From Oegoconia quadripuncta (Eukaryota > Arthropoda > Insecta > Lepidoptera > Autostichidae), in NCBI GenBank assembly GCA_949316235.1, contig OX438744.1, positions 26,833,578 through 26,897,577 on the forward strand: 64,000 nucleotides of DNA. The letters are read 5' to 3'. Every line of letters starts with the position of its first letter. The first letter of the stretch is position 1. The notes under the pieces are model-generated. The model saw only the letters and a program-made list of their open reading frames with translations, searched no databases and was not told where the DNA came from. Both the position numbers and the translations under genes were made by a program. Shown here piece after piece: positions 24,001 through 31,820 of the stretch.

Positions 24001-27000
24001 TAAAAGTATTTTTATTTATTTATTATTATAATATGAGAAAAAAAAAATACATAAAAACAAAGGGTTGTTGTGAATTCAGTTACTGTTATGTTTCAGGTTT
24101 GGGAAGAGCTCAAACTAACGACCTTCATAACATCGCAGAGAAGCTTCCATTGGATCAAGATCTGCAGTGGTAGCATGACAATTTGAGATATAGTTTATCA
24201 CACATTTTATCGCTGTCATCTGTCAAAATGGGCGACATAACAGTTGTACAGCAGGATTTTGACAGATGCTCGCGATGTAACGTGAGATAAACTATATCGT
24301 ATGTGGTCATGCTACTCATGGTGGAGTGGCCCGTATGGAAATCAGTCAACAAACTGCGTACTGGGGTCGGTAGGGGCCGAGAGAACTTGCCCAAGTGGGA
24401 CTACCGGACGACAACGGGTGGTTGTGCCACGTTTCCAAACACTTGTACGCTACAGGACCTCTATGATGCCACAGACAATGCCGTAAGTGACCAGCCATTA
24501 TGACGTCAGGACTTATAAACTCGGCACATAAATCGAATATACTACCAAGTATACGAGCTGCTACTGCTGCATGCCATTTTTGCTATGATAATAAATAAAA
24601 GAATCTATAATATTCAGGACGATTTATAGCTACGATAAATGATTGGCTATGAGATACGCGTCCGCCGTGATTCGGGTCTAAACATGTACTAAATGATAGA
24701 AATGATATTAATTATATATAATAGGTAAATCGGCGTCGTGGCGCGTTGCTGAAAGTACAAAAATGTACAGCTGTACCGTACACCAACTTTTTATTTTTAT
24801 ACGTCTATATAAATATTTATGTATGTTTATCTGTTACTGGTATCTAGTATCCATAGTACAAGCTTTGCTTAGTTTGGGACTAGATGCTTAGGTGTGACGA
24901 AATATTTATAATATTATATTTATAATAAATAATATAAAATTATAATAAATAATTATATCTCTATCGAGACGTGGGATAATACGTTAAAGCATTAATTTTT
25001 TATTTATACCTAAATAAAAAATTAATGCTTACTTTAACGTATTATCCCACGTCTCGATAGAGAATAAAGTAACGGTCTATGGATGACAGGTCACTTTCCT
25101 ATCGGAGGCGATTCTTCGCCCTTCAAAAGTTTTTATTTTTTTCAATTTTAACTAAAATTGAGCAAAATATCCTCATTCCTCTTATTTAAATTTCACTTAC
25201 GTCATGGTGTCCGGGTTTAATTGGAAAACTTCTCTTCAAACCATTATGATTTAGACACAAAAAATGGCACAGCAACGTAGAAGTGGGATTATGTAATAAG
25301 AGTTTGATGATATTCGCGCAGTTCGCGCTTGGCATCAGCAGCGCACGCACGTAATTCGTTTGCGAACTCTGATTAGTGGCCTACGCATCGGATCCAGTCA
25401 TTCTCAAACTTCATCATGAGCAACTCGTGCGGTGCGTGCGATGAATTCTTAACGGAGGGAGCACATTGCAATGCTTGCGATCAAGATCTGCATTTTCATT
25501 GTGCTGGAGTAACTGAAGCTGGCTTCACGAAGCTGGGGAAAGCGAAGGCTACGTGGCGATGTCAGAAGTGTAAACAATCAGGACTTCAGATTCATCCCCC
25601 CGGATCGCCGTCTGATGCCAGCTACTTGTCGATCTTAAGGGAAATCAGAACCCTAGCAGAGAAATTGGTGCCACTTGAGACATTGATCACTGATGTCAAT
25701 GCACTTAAGAATGAGTTTACTCACCTCAAAACATCTGTAGATTTGGCGAATAGCTCCATAAAGGAATTCTCATCCAGAGTCAAAAACGTGGAGGATCGTA
25801 TGGCACAATTAGAAAATGCAAAAAAAGACCAAAGCAACTTGCTCCAAATGCAGCTTGACAAATTAGAAAATGAGATGCAGGAGAAGGAACAATGGTCTAG
25901 AATGGCGAATATTGAAATCAAAGGGGTACCACAGACGAAATCTGAGAATCTGATAGACATGCTGTGTGGATCTTATTTTCAGTCGACTTTCTTAAACAAT
26001 GTTGATTTGAATTATGATACTAGTAATTGTTCTAACTGGACCGAAAATGCCCCCTGTAATATCTCGTCAATTGAAATATCTTCTAATGAAATATTTAAGC
26101 TCCTGAAATCACTTGATCTATCTAAATCCGGCGGGTGTGATACCATTCCACCTGTCTTCATCGTTAAATGTGCCAAGAGTCTTGTATCACCGTTATGTAT
26201 ATTGTTCAGACGCTCTCTCTCAGAAGGTATAGTCCCAAAGATATGGAAGTCTGCGTTCATATCACCTGTGCATAAAAAAGGCGATAAAAGCAATGTTGCT
26301 AACTATAGGCCCATATCGAAGCTATGTCTGTTTGCGAAGGTCCTTGAAAGAGTGGTCTACAATCAAGTGTATGCCTCTATAAAGTGTTCTTTTAGTGAGG
26401 AACAACATGGTTTTCTCAGAAATCGCTCAACAACATCTAACCTAATATTGGCTGCCGAGTACATTACTGAGGGCATGGACCAGTTGGCTCACGTAGATGT
26501 AATCTACACCGACTACAGTAAATGTTTTGATCGTATTGATCATAATGTACTCCTAAAGAAATTGTACTGTAATGCTGGAATTCATGGAGACCTCTTCAGG
26601 TGGTTTTCCTCCAACATTGAAAGACGTAGTCAAGCGGTGGTGCTTCAAGGTTACACGTCTAATTGGAACACCATACCGTCTGGCGTGCCACAAGGTGCTG
26701 GGACCACTGCTTTTTATCATTTATATTAATGACATCAAAAAATGTTTCCTAAATTCCAAAATACTGCTATTCGCCGACGATATGAAAATTCTAAAAATAA
26801 TAGTAAACATCTCTGATATTCGTGATTTGCAGGCAGACCTCGATCGATTTGAACTGTATTGTCTACGAAATAAATTAGACCTCAACACATCAAAATGTTT
26901 TTATATGATTTTTTCCCGGAAGACCAATATTATTGACCTAGGGTACATATTAAGTAATCAGAGTATTTCCAGAGTAAATGTTATTAGGGACTTAGGTGTT

Positions 27001-30000
27001 ATGTTCGATGGTCACCTGTTATTTGATGTCCATGTAGATTCCATAGTTGTTAAGGCGTCTAAAGCAATGGGATTCATAATAAGAAGCTCTGCAAACTTCA
27101 AGTCTATTAAAACAATTAAAATACTTTACTGTGCCTTTGTACGCAGCCACCTTGAGTACGCCTCGCAAGTATGGAACCCGCGATATGATATCTATAAAAC
27201 TCGTATTGAAGCTATCCAAAAGAGATTCATGCGCTATTTAGACTTTAAAACGCGACAAAGATCCTTAGATTATATCCATAGGTGCAACCATTTCTTACCG
27301 CGGGAAACCAGACGCAATACAAGCGATGTTTGCTATCTAGCCAGTATTGCGAATGGATCCGTTGATTGTTCTGAACTATTGTCTAGAATACCTTTATGTA
27401 CAAATCAATTGCAACTTAGAAAACGCCCTGTTCTTAATATACCATCTTCAAGAACCAATTATAGACAGAATTCATTTCTTATACGCGCTTGCAAAACTTT
27501 TAACAGTTTACCACCGGAAACTGACCTATTCTGCACTAGCATCGCGTCGATTAGGCGTGCCAGTGTCAAAGATTTCATGCATGAGTAAGAGCGTGTCACT
27601 TCATGAGATCGAACTTTGCGTACCAATTTTTTCTTTTACGTTCTTACCCCTTTACATGTAAAATTTCGCTTACATTATGTAGTTGTGATACCTACTTATA
27701 TTGACCCAATATTGCTGTGTGCTACTCTTCATTTATAATATCGGCGGAGATTTTTTATAAGCATTGTTTTTACTGATAGGTTTTTGTTCTATAGTTTATA
27801 TAAGTCTGTAAATCTTCCAAAAAGTAAATAAATAAAATAAAATATTTCCATATGAATACATTATGAATAGTAAGTATAACAAGCATACTTGTAATGCTGC
27901 AGCATTTCATTCCGGCTGTAGCACTGCACGAAGCAGATACAGCAGTGGTACTCTACAGGCTCAGTCTTCACCTTCGATACCCCCAGAAGATCGTACCCGA
28001 AGTCCACCTCCTGCTTCACCTGTTGAAGTTGAAGGAATATTTTTCGGCATGTAAAAAGAACAGAATGAACCCATGTCTTCCCGTGGGTGTCGTAAAAGCA
28101 TTAAATTTTTAATGTTTAATAAAAAAGTTTTAATTTGGGATATCCAACTCATTTGGGATAAAGGTCGTGATTTAAGACATACATAAGTATGTCTTGGTGT
28201 ACTGGTTAGCAACTCTGACCACTATACCAAAAGGTTGTGGGTTCGAATCCCGCTAGAGGCATATGTTTGTGTGATGAATACGGACATGTGTACCCGAGTT
28301 ATGGATGTTTTTCATTTATACATGTATTTATTTACAAAAAAAATGTATTTATGTAGTATATCAACCATCTGGTAACCACAACACAAGCCTATATAGTTGC
28401 TTACTGTGGAACTAGATGGCATTGTGTGTATGTCTTAAGGATATTAAGTCTTGTTAAACATTATAATATTACACAACCCAAAACTTACTTGAAAAGAGCA
28501 AAGCTTTGTGAATCAGCGGTAAAGTCAGTAATTTTAATATTATGTTAAAATGTCAACCCGTTGTGCATAAAAATATGTGACGTTTTTATCCCATGTAATT
28601 GGTACCCCCTTTCCGACTAATGTTGAGTATTCATCGTCATCATACCAGCCACAGTACGTCCACTACTGAACATGGGCCTCCCTCCCCCCTAGATTTCCAG
28701 ACCGATCAGTTAGAAGCGGTCTTCATCGAGCAACGTCCCGTGCTTTAAACTGAAATGTAATTTTTGTAGAAAAGTCCTTAAAAAGTCATAAATCCTCATC
28801 ACCATCCTCCCACTTTGATTTCTAAGACAAAGGGACTCCTTAAGATCATAGACAACAGTATATTAATACAGCAACCCTTTAGTTTCTTGCTCATTCTTAT
28901 CTGCAGAGGCAGCTTGTGAATGAGCAATTGAGCAGATACATCACACATGTACACTTTAGATATCATTATTCCTTCTTTAGGCTTTTCTATAATATGTTAT
29001 TAGTAATTGTTAACGTTGTGCAATGTGCTTAGAGACAAATAAACGAATTATCTATCTCTCTATCAATTAAAAATATATCAAATGTATTTTTACTTCATTT
29101 GAGATTAAACAATTTAAATATAGGTACAAGTATTTATATAAAAGTGACCTGTAAATCCTTGATGACTATTCATATGCATAAACAAAAATTAGAAATAAAT
29201 TTCTTGGGTACATTAGAAGTATTTGTCTTCCTTGTAGTTCTAATGGATATGACCCAGAGTTTGTTTTTTGTTAAATTTTATCTGTGTACACTATTTGTTA
29301 AAGGTTATTAATTTAACAATGTGTTTCCCGTATTATATTGACTGTTCTTATAGTCTTAAAAAAATAATATAATTCAGGTACATATATTCAGCATAACAAA
29401 AACATTTACCCTTAATGGGATTCGAACCCACAACAGTTAGTTTCCAAAGCAGGGTCACTACCAACTAGACCAATTTGGCCATGAAATAATTGAATTCTTT
29501 CAATTATCACTACCTTTTGGTTGGTGTCTACCATAGTCAGTTCTGTACCCTCCGGCAGGGCCCCCATCAGCCTCTCCCATTCCGGGATCTTTGATTTCCT
29601 CTTCTTCTTCCCCACATCCCCATTCACCGTACTTTTCGACCGTTTCTTTTTCTGATAGTTAATAAGTGAAATGTTGTCTTCACTGTTATCTGAAGGTATA
29701 TAAGAAGGGATGTCGTTGTCATTTTCTGGAGGGAACAAGTCTTCCATTTTGACAATGGATAATTTGGGCTCCTCTTTTACTTTCACCTTATGAAATAAAG
29801 GTATATCAACATTGATTTCATTGACTGGGGTTGGTTCGGTGGGAGTGTTGATGTCTGTCTGTGTGCTCTGGTCGCAGGTATGTCGACAGAGCTCCGCACT
29901 TGCTGCTGGACACAGGACAGTGGGTGTACCAGAGCTGTGTTCCATCCCTGGCCCAGCATTGTGTTCTATACCAGGTTCAGTTTTGTGTACAACATTCTGT

Positions 30001-30927
30001 TCTGCAATTTGTTCTATAGTGTGTGGTCCAGGGAGGGGAGAAAGATTGTTTTCTTTGATCAGAGTAAGGTCTACGGACTCCTCTATTTCCACAGCTGTGG
30101 AAATCAACACTGCGCGCAACCTGAAATTGTTAAGTTTACAAGTAAATAAATGTTTGAAAAAGGAACCTTTATCTTAAATACAAACATGATCTTGATTGAA
30201 CAATTCTCATCGCAGTATCACACTGATGGATGGACTTTCATACAAACATAACTTTATATGCAAAATATATAAAGATTTTAGCTCTTAAACTTACACTATA
30301 CTTGCATTTATTTATTTTCATATGCCAAACACTGAAAAATATAGAAAAAGCAAACTAAAATAGTAATTTCTTTAAAAACTTCCGTTGGGGTAAAAATGTT
30401 TGTAGAATAACAGTTTCGTATTTGTGTGCCCTCTTTACCGAAACTTTGGCTCACCACATTTTTACTAAATTTATATAAATAAAAAATTATGTCCACAAAT
30501 ACGTCTTCACACTAAAACCATATGATTAAGCAGATGAAATTCGCACTGGGACAGCTCGGAGTTGGCTGTAAGGCCGATACTTCCAGCAGGATTGGTATGA
30601 AAACAAACATTATGTTTCACTCGCCTGTTCTGAACCTCGATGGTTTCGTTGCAGAACTGATAGAAGTCGTTCACCTTGCAGCTGCACTTGTCGCACACTT
30701 TCTGCGGCAGCCGGTCATTCTTGAACACCTGCACATTGTACGCCAGCGTTATCATAGCACTTACAGGTTATTTTAAAATACAACACATGAAAATCTAATG
30801 AAACACCACAGTATTTTACCTTGATTGGGAGGTACAGGGACATTTTAAGATATAACGCGTTCTCCTCATCGAATATAAAGTTGTTTACAAAATTTGTAGA
30901 ACAACATAGTCGACAAATATCGTCCAT
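14259..30927 (-). CDS. ZAD and nine-zinc-finger nuclear protein, complete, nine coding exons
   Basis: Nine exons join in phase to 1788 nt, 595 residues plus TAG. Residues 1-71 form a ZAD (zinc-finger-associated domain) with zinc ligands in ICRLC (C5, C8) and KVCDKC. Residues 72-290 are an acidic, Ser-rich linker with four sumoylation-type psi-K-x-E sites (VKEE, VKME, VKQE, VKTE) and a basic nuclear-localisation-like stretch (KKKRSK and KKKRKSK). Fingers: ZF1 C299/C302/H315/H319; ZF2 356/359/371/375; ZF3 385/388/401/405; ZF4 428/431/444/449; ZF5 461/464/477/481; ZF6 489/492/505/509; ZF7 517/520/533/537; ZF8 545/548/561/565; ZF9 573/576/589/C594 (C2HC). ZAD-C2H2 proteins of insects are typically DNA-binding nuclear regulators, with the ZAD dimerising. 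I do not recognise the orthologue, so the target is unknown. All junctions are inferred from splice signals and from finger continuity. Confidence 0.93.
14386..14556. repeat. TATACCAC minisatellite, left of exon 9 in gene direction
   Basis: About eight copies of an 18-20-bp unit (GGTATACCACAGTATAGT). The same unit recurs at 14209-14250 past the stop codon, so exon 9 sits inside the array. Confidence 0.8.
14670..15150. repeat. Long imperfect inverted repeat, intron 8
   Basis: GTGGGTGTCATAAAAGG and GGGACTTTCCACCA at the left match, inverted, TGGTGGAAAGTCCC and CCTTTTACAACACCCAC at the right. Inner arms GGAACACACAAACGC and ACGTTTGGGTGTTCC also pair. A related single copy is at 28065-28180. Likely two copies of one repeat in opposite orientation. 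Confidence 0.6.
15361..15438. repeat. Hairpin, 28-bp arms and 22-nt loop
   Basis: The arm at 15361-15388 (AGTTAGCCGCAGAGAAA...) and the arm at 15411-15438 (...TTTCTCTGCAGCTGACT) are inverted with about four mismatches. In intron 8. Foldback element or relic; the size would also suit a small-RNA precursor, but no family is recognised. Confidence 0.55.
15571..15705 (-). CDS. Exon 8: ZF7 and most of ZF8
   Basis: The acceptor GTTGCAG lies before 15705. It completes K518, then TCGKGF with H533 and H537 (ZF7), the canonical SGEKP linker, and ZF8 ([10 protein letters not shown] ... H561). Donor GTCAGT after GAGAG, phase 2; the closing histidine H565 lies in exon 9. Confidence 0.92.
15857..15992 (-). 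mobile_element. Short interspersed element, lepidopteran type
   Basis: Poly-T at the left, then GGCAAACGAGCATGTGGG, CACCTGATGG and GCCGGCCTTTGAGG. I recognise this as a common lepidopteran SINE. Lies in intron 7 of the zinc-finger gene. Confidence 0.6.
16600..16948 (-). CDS. Exon 7: end of ZF3, ZF4, ZF5, ZF6, start of ZF7
   Basis: The acceptor GCGCAG lies before 16948. It starts GLTH, closing ZF3, then a Gly-rich spacer, ZF4 (YVCDVC ... HRARAH), ZF5 (RCAVC ... HLAAH), ZF6 (FLCNVC ... HIRIH), a TGYKP linker close to the canonical TGEKP, and C517 of ZF7. Donor GTGAGT after TGCAA, phase 2. At 349 nt it is the largest finger exon. Codon third positions are almost all G or C. Confidence 0.93.
17252..17313. 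repeat. Perfect 62-bp palindrome
   Basis: Arms 17252-17281 and 17284-17313 are exact inverted copies with a 2-nt TT centre; the left arm starts GTAACGCCAGTATCCG. In intron 6. No terminal features of a known element. Confidence 0.9.
17330..17975 (+). mobile_element. Reverse-transcriptase fragment (LINE), plus strand
   Basis: Frames give [36 protein letters not shown] and, after frameshifts, [19 protein letters not shown]. These are fingers/palm motifs of a Jockey/CR1-like RT, with several stops. Lies in intron 6 and faces the related fragment at 17976-18340. Confidence 0.78.
17976..18340 (-). mobile_element. Reverse-transcriptase fragment (LINE), minus strand
   Basis: 116-codon ORF (17984-18334) with [29 protein letters not shown] and [12 protein letters not shown]. 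Same family as the fragment at 17330-17975 but opposite in direction, so the two form a head-to-head pair. Its outer edge lies about 10-20 bp from the exon 6 donor. Confidence 0.8.
18353..18473 (-). CDS. Exon 6: end of ZF2 and most of ZF3
   Basis: The acceptor TTACAG lies before 18473. Residues 362-401 give the ZF2 histidines (HWARH, with an 11-residue spacing from the second Cys instead of the common 12) and ZF3 YRCALC with H401. Donor GTCAGT after CACG (phase 1); exon 7 completes G402 and supplies H405. A minus-strand reverse-transcriptase fragment begins about 10-20 bp past this donor. Confidence 0.9.
18545..19340 (+). mobile_element. Reverse-transcriptase fragment (LINE), intron 5
   Basis: Split frames show [33 protein letters not shown] (motif A), a decayed VPQG block and LFANDIS, where the catalytic FADD has become FAND. 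Multiple stops and frameshifts: a dead, 5'- and 3'-truncated copy. Confidence 0.78.
19361..19730. repeat. Minisatellite, about 22-24 bp unit
   Basis: Roughly 16 imperfect copies of a TGTGTATTGCGTGTGTGCATT-like unit. Both strands stay open because the unit lacks stops (His-rich on minus, Cys-rich on plus), which makes spurious ORFs of about 90-120 codons. In intron 5, directly after the LINE fragment. Confidence 0.85.
19800..20620 (-). mobile_element. Reverse-transcriptase fragment (LINE), minus strand
   Basis: From 20620 downward: [12 protein letters not shown] (motif A), [31 protein letters not shown], then [19 protein letters not shown] in the C-terminal region. Stops and frameshifts separate the frames. 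Related to the 21258-22020 element, which has a similar [16 protein letters not shown] segment. Confidence 0.8.
20889..21098. repeat. (GT)n microsatellite with degenerate GT-rich flanks
   Basis: Long, nearly pure GT runs centred on 20972-21040, with GTGTGGGT and GTATGG variants on both sides. It makes Thr-His ORFs on the minus strand that are not genes. Confidence 0.95.
21140..21257 (-). mobile_element. RTE-like LINE 3' end fragment
   Basis: AACTAATATTATAAATGTG followed by text ending AAAGTCGCGGGC. This is the reverse form of the common arthropod RTE-type tail (compare 48428-48655). Assignment from recall of that repeat. Confidence 0.5.
21258..22020 (-). mobile_element. LINE reverse transcriptase C-terminal ORF, 251 codons open
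   Basis: Uninterrupted frame 21261-22016: [19 protein letters not shown] (the LGV-x-D motif after the palm), [34 protein letters not shown]. This is the thumb and C-terminal region of a Jockey/CR1-like RT, 5'-truncated. Intact over 251 codons, so younger than its neighbours. Confidence 0.85.
22058..22140 (+). mobile_element. Truncated MITE end, same family as 31821-32171
   Basis: TATACAGGGTGAAATTTAA, then TCCTGATTACGAATAACTTTT, matches the left end of the complete element at 31.8 kb. The right terminal repeat is absent. Confidence 0.6.
22370..22505. repeat. Dispersed palindromic repeat
   Basis: GTAACTTCCTATAAT at the left reappears inverted at the right (ATAGGAAGTTA), and AGAGTACC pairs with GGTACTCT inside. 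Related copies occur near 3340-3410 and 62060-62110. Confidence 0.5.
23239..23371 (-). CDS. Exon 5: end of ZF1, Ala/Gly/Pro linker, start of ZF2
   Basis: The acceptor TGTGCAG lies before 23371. The exon opens with Q318-H319, closing ZF1 (HYKQH). A low-complexity linker follows (E-A repeats, then G-A repeats, then PPPP), built from a GC-rich near-tandem GCGGAG array, and the exon ends with the ZF2 pair in KCMRCMK. Donor GTAACT, phase 0. It is extremely GC-rich compared with exons 1-4. Confidence 0.88.
24170..24315. mobile_element. Foldback/MITE-like element
   Basis: GTAGCATGAC and GATATAGTTTATC at the left, GATAAACTATATC and GTCATGCTAC at the right. An inner pair ATCGC...CATCTGTCAAAAT / ATTTTGACAGATG...GCGAT extends the stem. 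About 60-bp arms in a 146-bp element, intron 4. Confidence 0.7.
24806..24908 (+). mobile_element. SINE family B, 3' fragment
   Basis: TATAAATATTTATGTATG ... AGTTTGGGACTAGATG, body only. In intron 4. Confidence 0.7.
24958..25063. repeat. Near-perfect palindrome with about 50-bp arms
   Basis: The left arm starts TCTCTATCGAGACGTGGG and the right arm ends CCCACGTCTCGATAGAGA. The arms match except for a 4-nt insertion in the right arm, with a central TACC. Intron 4. Confidence 0.85.
25416..26729 (+). pseudogene. PHD finger, coiled coil and RT fusion ORF
   Basis: 437 codons without a stop, combining an ORF1-type N-terminus with RT palm motifs. PHD-type ORF1 proteins are known in some non-LTR clades and bind nucleic acid, and RT copies the element RNA. 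The junction (about residues 175-182, after KSENL) lacks all endonuclease sequence, so an internal deletion is the simplest explanation. The last residues after VPQG are frameshifted. Likely inactive as a transposon; whether it is transcribed is unknown. Confidence 0.8.
26680..27588 (+). pseudogene. RT catalytic C-terminal half, second frame
   Basis: The frame continues from the fusion ORF after a small deletion at the VPQG block. It shows [16 protein letters not shown] (catalytic aspartates intact), the thumb region and a C-terminal [13 protein letters not shown] motif, and ends at 27588. The nearly intact 300 residues show that the copy is only moderately old. Confidence 0.82.
27889..28019 (-). 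CDS. Exon 4: linker and first two-thirds of ZF1
   Basis: The acceptor CAACAG lies before 28019. The exon encodes residues 274-316 with VKQE and VKTE sites and then YHCCICF, the ZF1 cysteines (C299, C302) and H315. The donor GTATGC falls after AA (phase 2), so K317 is completed by exon 5, which also supplies the last ZF1 histidine. A plus-strand retrotransposon ends about 40 bp downstream of this donor. Confidence 0.9.
28060..28182 (+). repeat. Dispersed repeat related to 14670-15150
   Basis: CCGTGGGTGTCGTAAAAGC, then TTTGGGATATCCAACTCA and ATTTGGGATAAAGG. Immediately upstream of exon 4 in gene orientation. Confidence 0.5.
28190..28440 (+). mobile_element. SINE family A
   Basis: Same order as the 113-372 copy: head with GGTTCGAATCCCGCTAG, body GAATACGGACATGTG, terminal AACTAGATGGC. 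The first bases of the tRNA head are eroded. In intron 3, 170 bp upstream of exon 4 in gene orientation. Confidence 0.8.
28636..28752 (-). mobile_element. RTE-like LINE 3' fragment
   Basis: GTCCACTACTGAACATGGGC and the following CCTCCC are the reverse of the RTE-type tail at 6030-6066. Confidence 0.5.
29396..29482 (-). mobile_element. SINE family B, tRNA head only
   Basis: Complement of the head with box B (GGATTCGAACC) and GGGTCACTA. Lies in intron 3 only 31 bp past the exon 3 donor. Confidence 0.7.
29514..30120 (-). CDS. Exon 3: acidic linker with sumoylation-type sites and NLS
   Basis: The acceptor is TTTCAG before 30120 and the exon is 607 nt (split R71, then residues 72-273). It carries VKEEP and IVKME (psi-K-x-E type), an acidic segment (PPENDND, DNSEDN), and two basic runs about 10 residues apart that resemble a bipartite nuclear signal. 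It ends AAAAG with donor GTAGTG, phase 0. A SINE fragment starts 31 bp into the following intron. Low complexity suggests disorder. The antisense strand also has open frames here, but they lack domain content. Confidence 0.9.
30625..30728 (-). CDS. Exon 2: second half of ZAD, GC donor
   Basis: The acceptor GTGCAG lies just before 30728. The exon encodes residues 37-70 ([15 protein letters not shown] onward) with the second Cys pair and the usual D-x-LP motif before it. It ends AACAG followed by GCGAGT (GC donor, phase 2). The downstream GT (CGA then GTGAAA, four bases later) would shift the frame into stops. Only the GC donor restores residue 71 as Arg and reads VQNRLRA, the expected end of a ZAD. 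Confidence 0.87.
30820..30927 (-). CDS. Exon 1: start and first half of ZAD
   Basis: The ATG is at 30925-30927 and the exon encodes residues 1-36, starting [10 protein letters not shown]5 and C8 are the first zinc-ligand pair of the ZAD. The exon ends AAG with donor GTAAAA (30814-30819), phase 0. Upstream in the minus direction lies AT-rich leader with no earlier in-frame ATG that would extend the domain. The 91-nt intron 1 is the shortest in the gene. Confidence 0.92.
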
Positions 30928-31060
30928 TATTTATAAAATATGTAAAACAGCCCCGATGTTTATTCCTGTAAAGAAAGTGACAGATAACTCACTCCACTCA
31001 CTCAGCCATTTGTCAAATATTGACCTTCCGAATAACAGTGTTGCCAGTTAACTTAATGGA
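30928..31060 (-). promoter_or_regulatory. 5' leader and probable promoter of the ZAD zinc-finger gene
   Basis: The sequence just upstream of the ATG is unique-looking, with no repeat seen. It includes TGGCAACACTG and several ACTCACTC-type repeats. No TATA box at a clear distance. Transcription start not determinable from sequence; the call rests on position. Confidence 0.35.
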
Positions 31061-31820
31061 ACTATGATAGACCTAACTCTATTACTTTTTATACAGAGAT
31101 GGTTATAGATTTTAGAGGGTGGGCGGGAGACGAGACCGATGGGATGGGGAGCTGCGCCAAACTTTTGATTAATGAACTGAATGTTTGTAAAGTTTAACTT
31201 AGTCAAATTACAAATATCCAAAGTTCAAACCAAAACATTGTAAACTTTCGTTCGATACCTGCATTCTTTCTATGCATTTTTACGTTGCACAAGTTTAGTG
31301 ACTAAGTATCTATCTTACATAATAATAAGATAATAATCGTAGGTGTAATGATGGTACCTATTAGGTATCTATCTGTCTAATCTAAATGCGTACCTACTTA
31401 TAATTAAAATGGTAGGATCTAGCTATCTAGGAGTAGTATTCAAAAGGACTTATAGAGAGTGTCCTGTCACCCTGTTCTAAAAAACAAACAAGATTCATAT
31501 TTGCATGATTTAAATTTATTTTAATTAATATTAGTGCCTTACTGTGATGCTCTGGAGGACATTTTTATCTTTAAAGGTTTTTCCCTTTTATACTTATTTA
31601 ATGATAATAGATTTAATAAGAGGTTTCATTTAAAAATATTGTCTAAGTTCTAAGTAACTTATATTAAATAACTAAAAAAATTAAGTAAGTACTACTTATC
31701 TATATTTTAACCCCCGACGGAAAAGCCCGTGGCTTTTCCGTTGTTATGTGTTTGACTGCGTCGCGCATGTGCATGTGTGTGTGAGCCCAGTCATTGTCAA
31801 TACATATATGTATATCTATA
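31061..31820. other. Intergenic DNA upstream of the zinc-finger gene
   Basis: AT-rich. A repeat scrap at 31700-31745 has a short inverted GGAAAAGCC/GGCTTTTCC pair. Confidence 0.35.

Larger units (their letters stand above)
25330..27845 (+). mobile_element. Non-LTR retrotransposon with PHD-type ORF1 fused to reverse transcriptase
   Basis: Inserted in intron 4 of the zinc-finger gene, opposite strand. The start at 25416 opens a 437-codon ORF. A C4HC3 PHD finger (C5, C8, C18, C21, H26, C29, C49, C52) is followed by a coiled-coil heptad region (about 70-160). At about residue 175 it runs straight into the N-terminal part of reverse transcriptase ([16 protein letters not shown], motif [10 protein letters not shown], then VPQG). 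The ORF1 C-terminus and the endonuclease are missing. A frameshift follows near 26695; the second frame (to 27588) carries [17 protein letters not shown] and the C-terminal domain. It ends in AAATA-rich tail DNA. Confidence 0.85.

Noticed and set aside
29812..30177. Plus-strand ORF of 121 codons opposite exon 3
   Set aside because: Shadow of the minus-strand exon; no start context, domain or splice sites.
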